A stretch of DNA of 45,551 nucleotides from Stutzerimonas stutzeri (GTDB taxonomy: Bacteria; Pseudomonadota; Gammaproteobacteria; Pseudomonadales; Pseudomonadaceae). Below are positions 15,938-26,345 of this stretch, piece after piece. Location: positions 1 to 45,551 of the forward strand of contig NZ_POUT01000022.1 of the NCBI RefSeq assembly GCF_002890915.1. The letters run 5' to 3'. The translations under genes were made by a program, and so were the position numbers. Position 1 is the stretch's first letter. Each line of letters opens with the position of its first letter. Under the pieces are notes generated by a model. That model made no database searches, was not told the DNA's origin, and was given only the letters and a program-made list of their open reading frames with translations.

Positions 15938-16073
15938 AGCAGAGGCACCCAGCCTCCTTGGGCTGTAGGTACTTTGTTCATATCATCCTCGACTGTAAAC
16001 ATTTGGTCGGTAATGACTGTCGGTGAGAGAACAGCTCCCGACCAATTGTTAAAAGGGCAGAGATGCCTCTGCT
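15938..16073. repeat. Nested inverted repeats after the ABC-3C operon (possible structured RNA)
   Basis: A perfect 10-bp outer inverted repeat (AGCAGAGGCA 15938-15947, TGCCTCTGCT 16064-16073) encloses a small CAGCC/GGCTG hairpin near 15950-15965. It also encloses a perfect 8-bp pair TTGGTCGG (16003-16010) / CCGACCAA (16038-16045), with CTGT/ACAG inside that. Together these give a plausible three-stem fold of ~136 nt. The outer arm begins 8 nt after the ATPase stop. There is no T-tract, so it is not a simple terminator. It could be a structured 3' UTR, a small RNA or a recombination-related palindrome. Confidence 0.5.
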
Positions 16074-16149
16074 CAGCTGAAGGGCGGAAGAATTCGGCTG
16101 AATGAGTGTTGGCGGTTGCAGGAGCTGATATGGACTGGTTCTTGGCTAA

Positions 16150-16169
16150 CTGAATAGCTGATTATTCAG
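16150..16169. repeat. Perfect 7-bp inverted repeat at the integrase stop codon
   Basis: CTGAATA (16150-16156) and TATTCAG (16163-16169) are separated by 6 nt and overlap the 3' end of the integrase gene (stop at 16162-16164). It is AT-rich and lacks a clear T-tract. It may be a weak terminator for the integrase transcript or chance. Confidence 0.3.
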
Positions 16170-17559
16170 CGTAAGGTATCGCTGGTAGGATCGCCTCTAA
16201 TCTTTCCCCAAGAAGCCGCCAGGCCTCAGTTTTTTCCTTTGCATAGTCGTGATGTAAATAATGCCGACGCACTTTGGATCCTCCGAGTAAGTGGTTCTGG
16301 CAGCGATCAATGATCTCCAGTGTTACCCCCAGCTCTTGCATCATGGTCGCGCCAGTTCGGCGCAAGTCATGTGGAGTCCATTCACCTTTGGCACCATTGC
16401 TCAGTACTAACGAGTCGTCATGATGGCGACCCGCTAGGGGCTTGCTGCGGTCCTTGAAGCGACACTGCCGGTCTCCGATGAGCTTGCTGACCGTCTTGGT
16501 GTCGACGTGGTTTTTGCCATCCTTGCTGGGGAAGCAGAACGGTGTATCGCTAGTTTCTTTGTGCAGCCGCTTGAACTGCTCAAGCGCAAAAGCTGAGAGA
16601 AAGACGTGGTGATCCTGGCGTTTACCCTTATGCCCCTTGGTCGCTTCGGCCGGGATGAACCAAGTGCCTTTCTCCAGATCCACGTGGCGCCATTCCGATT
16701 TGAGCAGTTCGCCGATGCGGCAGAGGGTGCTTAGGCAGATCCATACGGCGCATTGCACGCGCAGATTAACTGGACGGATGCCGGAGTATTTTTGGCCGGC
16801 GGGTAAGGCCTCGTAATCACGCTCCAGGCGCTCGAAGATGTCACGCAGCTCGCGAATCTCATCCGGCGAAAGCAGTCGGTCGCGCTGTTCTTCGTAGTCG
16901 TGATCCAGCAGCTTGCTCACGTCGATCAGGTCGGCAGGATTGCCGTCCGCCATCAGGGTGCGCCACGGCTTACGTTTTTCTCCCCAACGCAGCATCTGGC
17001 CGATGTCCTTGCTGCGGATCACGACGGTACGGTTCAGGCCGCGCGCTTTGACTGAGCGTAGGACGGTGAGTAAATCTTTCTCTGTCAGGCTGCGAAGCGG
17101 CTTCTTGCCAATGAGGGGGAGTACGTCTTTTTTGAAGCTGCGGATCAGTTCAGCATTGCCATCCTGCCGAGAGACGCCGTCGCGTATCCATTCGTCAAAC
17201 AGATCTGCCACTGTTTTGTTTTCCGCAGCTTCACGCTCAGCCTCAGCAATAGTGGCGGCAACCGCAGCTTGTGCCTCGATCCGCGCTGCTTTGGCGGCAA
17301 GAGTAGGGTGCAAGCCTTTCGTAACAAGGGTCCGGGCTTCGTCTCGCTCAGATCGGATTTGCACCAAGCTTTTCTTCGGCCAGCTGCCCAGCCGCTTTCG
17401 GGTTCTGGAGCCATCCAGCTTGAATTCATAGCTGAACTGAACCGTGACTCCGCGCACGCCAGCTCGCACCTCGGCAACCAGTCCACCATCCTCTCGGAAG
17501 ACCTTTCCGTGATCTTCAGCCGTGAAGGCCTCTAGTTGTTTTATCGTCAGCTTGGCCAC
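16162..17559 (-). CDS. Tyrosine-type site-specific integrase of the island
   Basis: A 465-residue tyrosine recombinase. The catalytic residues are visible: R281 in CRIGELL, H396-x-x-R399 in HDLRR, H423 in QNHLLGG and the nucleophile Y434 in HYLHHDY. The N-terminal ~90 residues resemble the DUF4102 arm-binding domain of P4-like island integrases. They are followed by an alanine-rich helix and a SAM-like core-binding domain. Start is GTG 17559 with AAGGG 6 nt upstream. The gene reads away from the attachment site at 17745-17793, and the tandem repeats at 17593-17652 between them are candidate arm sites for this protein. It should catalyse integration and excision at tRNA-Pro(GGG). All catalytic residues are intact, so it may still be active. 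Confidence 0.93.
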   Translation of the reverse strand: MAKLTIKQLEAFTAEDHGKVFREDGGLVAEVRAGVRGVTVQFSYEFKLDGSRTRKRLGSWPKKSLVQIRSERDEARTLVTKGLHPTLAAKAARIEAQAAVAATIAEAEREAAENKTVADLFDEWIRDGVSRQDGNAELIRSFKKDVLPLIGKKPLRSLTEKDLLTVLRSVKARGLNRTVVIRSKDIGQMLRWGEKRKPWRTLMADGNPADLIDVSKLLDHDYEEQRDRLLSPDEIRELRDIFERLERDYEALPAGQKYSGIRPVNLRVQCAVWICLSTLCRIGELLKSEWRHVDLEKGTWFIPAEATKGHKGKRQDHHVFLSAFALEQFKRLHKETSDTPFCFPSKDGKNHVDTKTVSKLIGDRQCRFKDRSKPLAGRHHDDSLVLSNGAKGEWTPHDLRRTGATMMQELGVTLEIIDRCQNHLLGGSKVRRHYLHHDYAKEKTEAWRLLGERLEAILPAIPYAE

Positions 17560-17592
17560 TCTCTACCCTTCGTAAAATTCTTCACGCCTGAA

Positions 17593-17614
17593 TTTTGTGC
17601 CACTTTTGTGCCAC
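17593..17614. repeat. Tandem 11-bp repeat TTTTGTGCCAC x2
   Basis: TTTTGTGCCAC occurs at 17593-17603 and again directly at 17604-17614, upstream of the integrase start. Together with the 10-bp tandem at 17633-17652 it forms a compact direct-repeat array between int and its attachment site, as expected for integrase arm-type or excisionase sites. Confidence 0.6.
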
Positions 17615-17632
17615 CGAAACGCTTGGCTGGTG

Positions 17633-17652
17633 GTGGACGATAGTGGACGCTA
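17633..17652. repeat. Tandem 10-bp repeat GTGGACG(A/C)TA x2
   Basis: GTGGACGATA (17633-17642) is followed directly by GTGGACGCTA (17643-17652). It is another candidate arm-type binding site beside the integrase. A 12-bp palindrome (ATGGA-AA-TCCAT, 17726-17737) lies a little further toward the tRNA fragment. Confidence 0.55.
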
Positions 17653-17744
17653 TGGGAAGGTAAAATAGCCTGAAAGCCCCGTAATTTCTAGGTTTTGCGT
17701 TGTTTGTGGATGTCTATGATGATCTATGGAAATCCATCAATTAA

Positions 17745-17793
17745 GCGCATGGGGTGCAAGGGGTAGAGTGTTCGAATCACTCCGTCCCGACCA
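17745..17793 (+). other. attR: 3' portion of tRNA-Pro(GGG)
   Basis: The segment contains the anticodon region (CATGGGGTGCAAG), the variable loop, a perfect T-arm (GAGTG-TTCGAAT-CACTC) and the acceptor 3' strand CGTCCCG-A-CCA. This matches the 3' half of the Pseudomonas proline tRNA with a GGG anticodon. The 5' half is absent: sequence upstream of about 17745 does not continue the tRNA. It is therefore the duplicated 3' end made by integration, i.e. the island's right attachment site. The intact gene is expected at the other end, outside this window. Confidence 0.8.
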
Positions 17794-17810
17794 TATACCT
17801 CAACGACTTA

Positions 17811-17838
17811 GGCCAGTTCGGTAACGACTGGCCTTTTT
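17811..17838 (+). terminator. Rho-independent terminator after the tRNA-Pro fragment
   Basis: Stem GGCCAGT (17811-17817) / ACTGGCC (17827-17833) with a 9-nt loop, followed by TTTTT (17834-17838). Its position, 18 nt after the CCA end, is that of a tRNA transcript terminator carried with the attachment site. Confidence 0.8.
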
Positions 17839-17853
17839 CGTTTCAGGGATATT

Positions 17854-18549
17854 TCATCCTGCCTTCCTCCTCAGTATCGTCAGGGCCGGCCCGCGCGAGT
17901 CGGTAGCCGAAATCTGGTTGGCCTCATCGATCAGTTTTCCCAGCTCTGTCGCCGAGTAGTGACTGGTGATGCTGACGTTCTTGTGGTCCAGCAGGGCCCG
18001 TCTGTCTTCCTCGGTGACACCAGCTGCCCGAAACCCTCTTCTCCTGAAGGTGTGCTTCAGGTCGTGGATGCGGAGCGAGGCGAATCCCTTCGGTGCCGGT
18101 CGTAGGAAATGTTCCTGGTACTTCTTCGCCGCCCTGATCCGGGCCTTCTTCCAGGCCGAATCGTTCATCCGATGAACCGGTGTCGCCTTGCCGTTCCTGT
18201 CGGGCGGTTCCATACGGGAATACCCCGACTGGATCCAGGCCACGTTGCCCCTCGATGACCGATTTGGCCACCGTGTTCAGCACGACCAGCCGTTTCTCTC
18301 TGTTCTTCACCCCGATCCCTTGTTCCTGCCGCCGAAGCCCGAAGGAATCAGGAGCATGCTGATGTCCAACTCCGATACCGGGATCCCAGTCCCGCCTGGG
18401 GAGCATAGCGATGGGTGCGAAGTTGCTTGATGAGCTCTCGGGGATTGGGTAGTGGTGGGCTGGATTCTACCCGGGAGAGCTGTTGAAGCCTTTTGCAACC
18501 TGTATCTGGACCTGAAGAGAGTGGCCAGAAGGTGGTTCATGCGCCCCAA
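17854..18549 (-). pseudogene. Frameshifted remnant of a second, unrelated phage-type integrase
   Basis: The minus-strand frame 17854-18243 encodes an integrase C-terminus: IHDLKHTFRRRG, then LLDHKNVSITSHYS with the nucleophile Tyr. Upstream the homology continues in other frames (KNREKRLVVLN at about 18270-18300; SELDISMLLIPSGF in frame 18307-18549), so at least two frameshifts have occurred. The N-terminal arm- and core-binding domains are not recognisable. The family is the HDLKHTF-type phage integrases, different from the intact P4-like enzyme at 16162-17559. It records an earlier insertion at the same place. Confidence 0.75.
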
Positions 18550-18791
18550 ATCACCGGAACGGGATGCGGTTGGCGCGCGGTGAAGGGTGCCTTTACTCGC
18601 GCCAGGAAATTCAGTAATTTGCCGCCCACTCTGCGGTACGGGGGCGAAGGGGCCAGTCGCTCCGTCCCGGCCAAATCGATAGGGAAAGAAGCCCGGTTCG
18701 GAAACGGCCGGGCTTTTTCATGCGTGTATTTATCGTAGTGTGGATGCTTGCCTGGTGTGAGTCTGGGTGATGCCTGAGAGAGGAAATAGCC
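18550..18791. other. Gap between integrase remnant and mtnA with a tRNA-end-like scar
   Basis: The sequence CTCCGTCCCGGCCA at 18660-18673 matches 13 of 14 bases at the end of the tRNA-Pro fragment (17780-17793). It lacks a T-arm, so it is not a tRNA. A terminator follows it. I read it as a decayed attachment site of the older element; this is tentative. Confidence 0.4.
18690..18718 (+). terminator. Rho-independent terminator upstream of mtnA
   Basis: Stem AGCCCGG (18690-18696) / CCGGGCT (18708-18714) with an 11-nt loop, running into TTTTT at 18714-18718. It follows the tRNA-end-like scar at 18660-18673, as the terminator at 17811-17838 follows the tRNA-Pro fragment. It also insulates mtnA from transcription coming out of the island. 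Confidence 0.75.
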
Positions 18792-19868
18792 ATGCGCGAG
18801 CGTTTGCTGGCGGCGGAGAAGGTGAAGTCGATCGACTGGCTGGCGGGACGGTTGAGCTTGCTGGATCAGCGCAAGCTGCCAATCGAAGAGGTTTGGCACA
18901 GTTACGGCTCTGCCGCCGAGGTGGCTGGCGCGATCAGGGATATGGTCGTGCGTGGCGCGCCGGCCATTGGGATCAGTGCAGCTTATGGATTGGTGCTGGC
19001 AGTGCGTGCCCGACTCGCGGCTGGCGGGGAGTGGCGTCAGGCGCTGGAGGAGGACTTCCGGGTGCTGGCCGACTCCCGCCCGACGGCGGTCAATTTGTTC
19101 TGGGCCTTGAATCAGATGCGTGAGCGCCTCGAGCGCCTCAAGCCCGGCGAAGATCCGTACGTTGTCCTGGAGGCTCAGGCCATTTCCATTCACGACAGCG
19201 ATCGCGAAGCCAATTTGGCGATGGCGCAGTTCGGTGTCGACCTCATTCGCAGGTACCAAGGCAATCCGCAGAACCTGCTCACGCATTGCAATACCGGCGC
19301 ATTGGCTACCGGCGGTTTCGGGACTGCGCTCGGGGTCATCCGTGCGGCGCATCTGGAGGGGCTGGTGGAGCGGGTCTACGTGGACGAGACCCGCCCCTGG
19401 CTGCAGGGCTCACGGTTGACCGCCTGGGAGCTGCTCGGCGATGGAGTGCCGACGACGCTGAATGTCGATTCCGCTGCCGCCCACTTGATGAGGGCGCGCG
19501 GCATCTCCTGGGTCATCGTCGGTGCCGATCGAATCACAGCCAATGGCGATGTGGCGAACAAGATCGGTACGTATCAGTTGGCCGTGCTCGCCATGCATCA
19601 TGGTGTGCGCTTCATGGTGGTGGCGCCGAGTTCGACGATCGACATGGGCTTGGAAAGCGGCGAAGAGATCCCCATCGAAGAACGGGCCGGCAGCGAGCTG
19701 CTAGAGGTCAACGGACAACGCTACGCGGCTGATGTCGAGGCATTCAACCCGGTGTTCGACGTGACACCGGCCGATCTGATCGATGCCATCATCACCGAGA
19801 AAGGCGTGGTCGAACGCCCCAGCGCGACGAAGATGGCCGAATTGATGAACCGCAAGCGCCTGCACTGA
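18792..19868 (+). CDS. mtnA: S-methyl-5-thioribose-1-phosphate isomerase
   Basis: A 358-residue cytosolic enzyme of methionine salvage that converts methylthioribose-1-phosphate to methylthioribulose-1-phosphate. The VVRGAPAIG motif near residue 55, the catalytic Cys166 in THCNTGALATGG and Asp246 in GADRITANGD are all present. Length is normal for MtnA. Start is ATG 18792, with AGAGG 8 nt upstream. In pseudomonads MtaD deaminates methylthioadenosine and feeds this branch. In PAO1, as I recall, mtnA and mtaD are divergent neighbours, whereas here mtaD is 25 kb away. No promoter was identified between the terminator (ending 18718) and the start. Confidence 0.96.
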   Translation: MRERLLAAEKVKSIDWLAGRLSLLDQRKLPIEEVWHSYGSAAEVAGAIRDMVVRGAPAIGISAAYGLVLAVRARLAAGGEWRQALEEDFRVLADSRPTAVNLFWALNQMRERLERLKPGEDPYVVLEAQAISIHDSDREANLAMAQFGVDLIRRYQGNPQNLLTHCNTGALATGGFGTALGVIRAAHLEGLVERVYVDETRPWLQGSRLTAWELLGDGVPTTLNVDSAAAHLMRARGISWVIVGADRITANGDVANKIGTYQLAVLAMHHGVRFMVVAPSSTIDMGLESGEEIPIEERAGSELLEVNGQRYAADVEAFNPVFDVTPADLIDAIITEKGVVERPSATKMAELMNRKRLH

Positions 19869-20016
19869 CCCCCTGTCGCTCCCGGGTATATGACATGCGA
19901 GGAAGGAGCGTCCGAGGCGGCCTTTCCTCGGCGCGACACTCAGCTTAACGCTGCCGTCTGTGTTACCATCCCGCGCTTATCGCAGGACCCTGCTGACTAT
20001 AAGGAACCAGGCTTCC

Positions 20017-22827
<2,811 letters not shown>

Positions 22828-22945
22828 TTGGCATAGGCGTCTCCATGTGAAGGGGCGCCGGACAGGCGGTAGGAGGGCGGTCGGCGAAGGCGCCGGCCGC
22901 TCGGTTCCTGGTTTCAATATCGAGCAAGAGCGAGAGAGAACAGCA

Positions 22946-24031
22946 GTGAGCAAACGCGCTTTTAACTTCTGTGCCGGTCCGGCTGCGCTTCCCGAAGCCG
23001 TCCTTCAACGCGCCCAGGCGGAGCTTCTCGACTGGCACGGCAAGGGCCTGTCGGTGATGGAGATGAGCCACCGCAGCGAGGACTACACCGCCATCGCCGA
23101 GAAGGCGGAGGAAGACCTGCGTGAGCTGCTGGCGATCCCGTCGAACTACAAGGTGCTGTTCCTGCAGGGTGGGGCCAGCCAGCAGTTCGCCGAGATTCCG
23201 CTGAACCTGCTGCCCGAGGACGGCGTCGCCGACTACGTCGATACCGGCATCTGGTCGCGCAAGAGCATCGAGGAGGCGCGTCGTTTCGGCAACGTCAATG
23301 TCGCGGCGAGCGCCAAGCCCTACGATTACTTCGCGATTCCCGGGCAGAACGAATGGCGGCTGAGTGACAACGCCGCCTATCTGCATTACGCCAGCAACGA
23401 GACCATCGGTGGCCTGCAGTTCGACTGGGTCCCGGAGCTGGGCGACACGCCGCTGGTGGTCGACATGTCCTCGGACATCCTGTCGCGCTCGATCGACGTT
23501 TCGAAATTCGGCCTGATCTATGCCGGGGCGCAGAAGAACATCGGCCCCTCCGGCCTGGTGGTGGTCATCGTCCGCGAGGATCTGCTCGGCCGTGCGCGTT
23601 CCAGCTGCCCGACCATGCTCGACTACAAGGTCGCGGCCGACAACGGCTCGATGTACAACACCCCGGCAACCTTCTCCTGGTATCTCTCCGGGCTGGTCTT
23701 CGAGTGGCTCAAGGAACAGGGCGGCGTGGCGGCCATGGAGCAACGCAACCGGGCCAAGAAGGAACTGCTCTACGGCGCCATCGACGCCAGCGACTTCTAT
23801 ACCAACCCGATCGCCAGCAATGCGCGCTCGTGGATGAACGTGCCGTTCCGCCTGGCCGACGAGCGCCTGGACAAGACCTTCCTCGCCGGCGCCGATGCCC
23901 GCGGCCTGTTGAACCTCAAGGGCCATCGCTCGGTCGGCGGCATGCGCGCCTCGATCTACAACGCGGTCGGCCTGGATGCGGTCGAAGCCCTGGTGGCCTA
24001 CATGGCCGAGTTCGAGAAGGAGCACGGCTGA
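22946..24031 (+). CDS. serC: Phosphoserine aminotransferase
   Basis: A 361-residue PLP enzyme that converts 3-phosphohydroxypyruvate and glutamate to phosphoserine, and also acts in pyridoxal phosphate synthesis. The N-terminus FNFCAGPAALP and the PLP-binding Lys197 in AGAQKNIGPSG are family hallmarks. Start is GTG 22946, chosen because conserved sequence begins right there, with a GAGAG stretch upstream. The longer frame from 22643 only runs through the gyrA end. The stop overlaps the pheA start by one base (TGATG), so the two are translationally coupled. Confidence 0.97.
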   Translation: MSKRAFNFCAGPAALPEAVLQRAQAELLDWHGKGLSVMEMSHRSEDYTAIAEKAEEDLRELLAIPSNYKVLFLQGGASQQFAEIPLNLLPEDGVADYVDTGIWSRKSIEEARRFGNVNVAASAKPYDYFAIPGQNEWRLSDNAAYLHYASNETIGGLQFDWVPELGDTPLVVDMSSDILSRSIDVSKFGLIYAGAQKNIGPSGLVVVIVREDLLGRARSSCPTMLDYKVAADNGSMYNTPATFSWYLSGLVFEWLKEQGGVAAMEQRNRAKKELLYGAIDASDFYTNPIASNARSWMNVPFRLADERLDKTFLAGADARGLLNLKGHRSVGGMRASIYNAVGLDAVEALVAYMAEFEKEHG

Positions 24032-25128
24032 TGAGCGACGCTGATCAGCTGAAGGCGCTGCGCGTTCGCATCGACAGCCTCGATGAGAAGATCCTCGAGC
24101 TGATCAGCGAGCGTGCGCGCTGTGCCCAGGACGTCGCGCGGGTCAAGACCGCGGCGCTGGCCGAGGGCGAATCCGCGGTGTTCTATCGCCCCGAGCGCGA
24201 GGCCTGGGTGCTCAAGCACATCATGGAGCTGAACAAGGGGCCGCTGGACAACGAGGAGATGGCGCGGCTGTTCCGCGAGATCATGTCCTCCTGCCTGGCG
24301 CTGGAGCAGCCGCTGCGTATTGCCTATCTCGGCCCGGAGGGCACCTTCTCCCAGGCGGCGGCGCTCAAGCATTTCGGTCATGCGGTGATCAGCACGCCGA
24401 TGGCAGCGATCGATGAAGTGTTCCGCGAGGTGGTCGCCGGGGCGGTGAACTTCGGCGTGGTGCCGGTGGAGAACTCCACCGAAGGCGCGGTCAACCACAC
24501 GCTGGACAGCTTCCTCGAGCATGACATCGTGATCTGCGGCGAAGTGGAACTGCGTATCCATCACCACCTGCTGGTGGGCGAGACGACCAAGACCGATCGC
24601 ATCACCCGTATCTATTCCCATGCCCAGTCCCTGGCCCAGTGCCGCAAGTGGCTGGATGCGCACTACCCGAACGTCGAGCGCGTGGCGGTCTCCAGCAACG
24701 CCGACGCCGCCAGGCGGGTGAAGAGCGAGTGGAACTCGGCGGCCATCGCCGGCGACATGGCGGCGCAGCTTTACGGGCTGACCAAGCTGGCGGAGAAGAT
24801 CGAGGATCGCCCGGACAATTCCACGCGCTTTCTCATCATCGGCAACCAGGAAGTGCCGCCGACCGGCGACGACAAGACCTCGATCATCGTCTCCATGCGC
24901 AACAAGCCGGGCGCGCTGCACGAGCTGCTGGTGCCGTTCCATGCCAATGGCATCGACCTCACCCGCATCGAAACGCGGCCGTCGCGCAGTGGCAAGTGGA
25001 CCTACGTGTTCTTCATCGATTTCCTCGGCCACCATCAGGACCCGCTGATCAAGGACGTGCTGGAGAAGATCGGCCAGGAGGCCGTGGCACTGAAAGTGCT
25101 GGGGTCCTATCCGAAGGCGGTACTTTAA
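24031..25128 (+). CDS. pheA: Bifunctional chorismate mutase / prephenate dehydratase (P-protein)
   Basis: A 365-residue enzyme that makes phenylpyruvate from chorismate. Residues 1-~90 are an AroQ-type chorismate mutase (LKALRVRIDSLDEKILELI). Residues ~95-275 are prephenate dehydratase (YLGPEGTFSQAA, VPVENSTEGAVN, STRFLIIG). The C-terminal ~80 are an ACT domain (NKPGALHELL, IETRPS) that in this family gives phenylalanine feedback inhibition. Start is ATG 24031, overlapping the serC stop. Directly after its stop lies a patch of 7-bp tandem repeats. Confidence 0.97.
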   Translation: MSDADQLKALRVRIDSLDEKILELISERARCAQDVARVKTAALAEGESAVFYRPEREAWVLKHIMELNKGPLDNEEMARLFREIMSSCLALEQPLRIAYLGPEGTFSQAAALKHFGHAVISTPMAAIDEVFREVVAGAVNFGVVPVENSTEGAVNHTLDSFLEHDIVICGEVELRIHHHLLVGETTKTDRITRIYSHAQSLAQCRKWLDAHYPNVERVAVSSNADAARRVKSEWNSAAIAGDMAAQLYGLTKLAEKIEDRPDNSTRFLIIGNQEVPPTGDDKTSIIVSMRNKPGALHELLVPFHANGIDLTRIETRPSRSGKWTYVFFIDFLGHHQDPLIKDVLEKIGQEAVALKVLGSYPKAVL

Positions 25129-25133
25129 GAAGC

Positions 25134-25218
25134 AGCTGGAAGCTGGAAGCTGGAAGCTGGAAGTTCCGGGGCAGTGTGGATTGCTTCAGGCTTCAGGCTT
25201 CAGGCTTCAGGCTTTCAG
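25134..25218. repeat. Two 7-bp tandem repeat tracts forming an imperfect hairpin
   Basis: AGCTGGA is repeated four times at 25134-25161, and GCTTCAG four times at 25183-25210 with a variant fifth unit to 25218. The second tract is close to the reverse complement of the first (CTGAAGC against CTGGAAG), so the RNA could fold into a long imperfect stem with a ~20-nt loop. It fills the pheA-hisC gap and ends 17 nt before the hisC start. It may be a transcription attenuation point, or simply slippage-prone sequence. Confidence 0.85.
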
Positions 25219-25235
25219 CTCCAGCGGAGCTGAAT

Positions 25236-26345
25236 ATGCCCTGTGATTTCCTCGCCCTGGCCCAGCCGGGTGTGCAAAAGCTGTCGCCCTACGTGCCGGG
25301 CAAGCCGGTCGACGAACTGGCGCGCGAACTGAATCTGGACCCGGCGGGTATCGTCAAGCTGGCCAGCAACGAGAATCCGCTGGGCCCCAGTCCGAAAGCG
25401 CTGGACGCGATCAGGGCCGAACTGGCGGAACTCACCCGCTACCCGGACGGCAACGGCTTCGTTCTCAAGCAGCGGCTGGCCGAGCGCTACGCAGTGGGTG
25501 TCGATCAGGTAACGCTGGGCAACGGTTCCAACGACATTCTCGAACTGGTCGCCCGCGCCTATCTGGCACCGGGGCTGAACGCTGTATTCAGCGCCCATGC
25601 CTTTGCCGTCTACCCCATTGCCACCCAGGCGGTCGGCGCGCAAGGCCGTGCGGTGCCGGCGAAGAGCTGGGGGCACGATCTCGAGGCGATGCTGGCCGCC
25701 ATCGATGCAGATACCCGCGTGGTCTTCATCGCCAATCCGAACAACCCGACCGGCACCTGGTTCGATGCCGACGCGCTGGGCGCTTTCCTCACCCGCGTAC
25801 CGCCGCATGTGCTGGTGGTGCTCGACGAGGCCTATATCGAATATGCCGAGGGCAACGCGCTGCCCGACGGTCTGGCCTTCCTTGCCGACCATCCGAACCT
25901 GCTGGTGTCGCGCACCTTCTCCAAGGCCTACGGCCTGGCGGCCTTGCGCGTCGGTTATGCGATCAGCTCGCCTGTCATCGCCGACGTGCTCAACCGCGTC
26001 CGCCAGCCATTCAACGTCAACAGCCTCGCTCTGGTGGCGGCTTGCGCCGCGCTGGATGACGCCGATTACCTGTCCGCCAGCCGTCGCCTCAACGATGCGG
26101 GTATGCGGCAGCTGGAGGAAGGCTTCCGCCAATTGGGGCTGAGCTGGATTCCTTCGAAGGGCAACTTCATTGCGGTGGATTTCGCCCGCGACGCCGCGCC
26201 GATCAATCAGGCGCTGCTGCGTGAAGGGGTGATCGTGCGCCCGGTCGCCGGCTACGGGATGCCGACGTTCCTGCGCGTGTCCATCGGGACCGAGCCGGAA
26301 AACGCGCGCTTTCTCGAGGTGCTGCGCAAGGTGCTCGTCCCGTGA
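25236..26345 (+). CDS. hisC: Histidinol-phosphate / aromatic aminotransferase
   Basis: A 369-residue class I/II PLP aminotransferase. LASNENPLGPSPKA, NPNNPTG, DEAYIEY and the PLP Lys230 in SKAYGLAALRVGY are present. Within this supraoperon the paralogue (hisC2/hisHb in Pseudomonas) is thought to work on aromatic amino acids as well as histidinol phosphate; the substrate here is inferred from context. Start is ATG 25236, with GGAG 6 nt upstream. Its stop overlaps the GTG start of tyrA-aroA (GTGA). Confidence 0.93.
   Translation: MPCDFLALAQPGVQKLSPYVPGKPVDELARELNLDPAGIVKLASNENPLGPSPKALDAIRAELAELTRYPDGNGFVLKQRLAERYAVGVDQVTLGNGSNDILELVARAYLAPGLNAVFSAHAFAVYPIATQAVGAQGRAVPAKSWGHDLEAMLAAIDADTRVVFIANPNNPTGTWFDADALGAFLTRVPPHVLVVLDEAYIEYAEGNALPDGLAFLADHPNLLVSRTFSKAYGLAALRVGYAISSPVIADVLNRVRQPFNVNSLALVAACAALDDADYLSASRRLNDAGMRQLEEGFRQLGLSWIPSKGNFIAVDFARDAAPINQALLREGVIVRPVAGYGMPTFLRVSIGTEPENARFLEVLRKVLVP

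Noticed and set aside
17745..17793. Functional tRNA-Pro gene
   Set aside because: Only the anticodon region, T-arm and acceptor 3' strand are present; the 5' acceptor strand and D-arm are missing.
25134..25218. Possible CRISPR array
   Set aside because: The units are 7 bp in direct tandem without spacers, so this is a simple tandem repeat.
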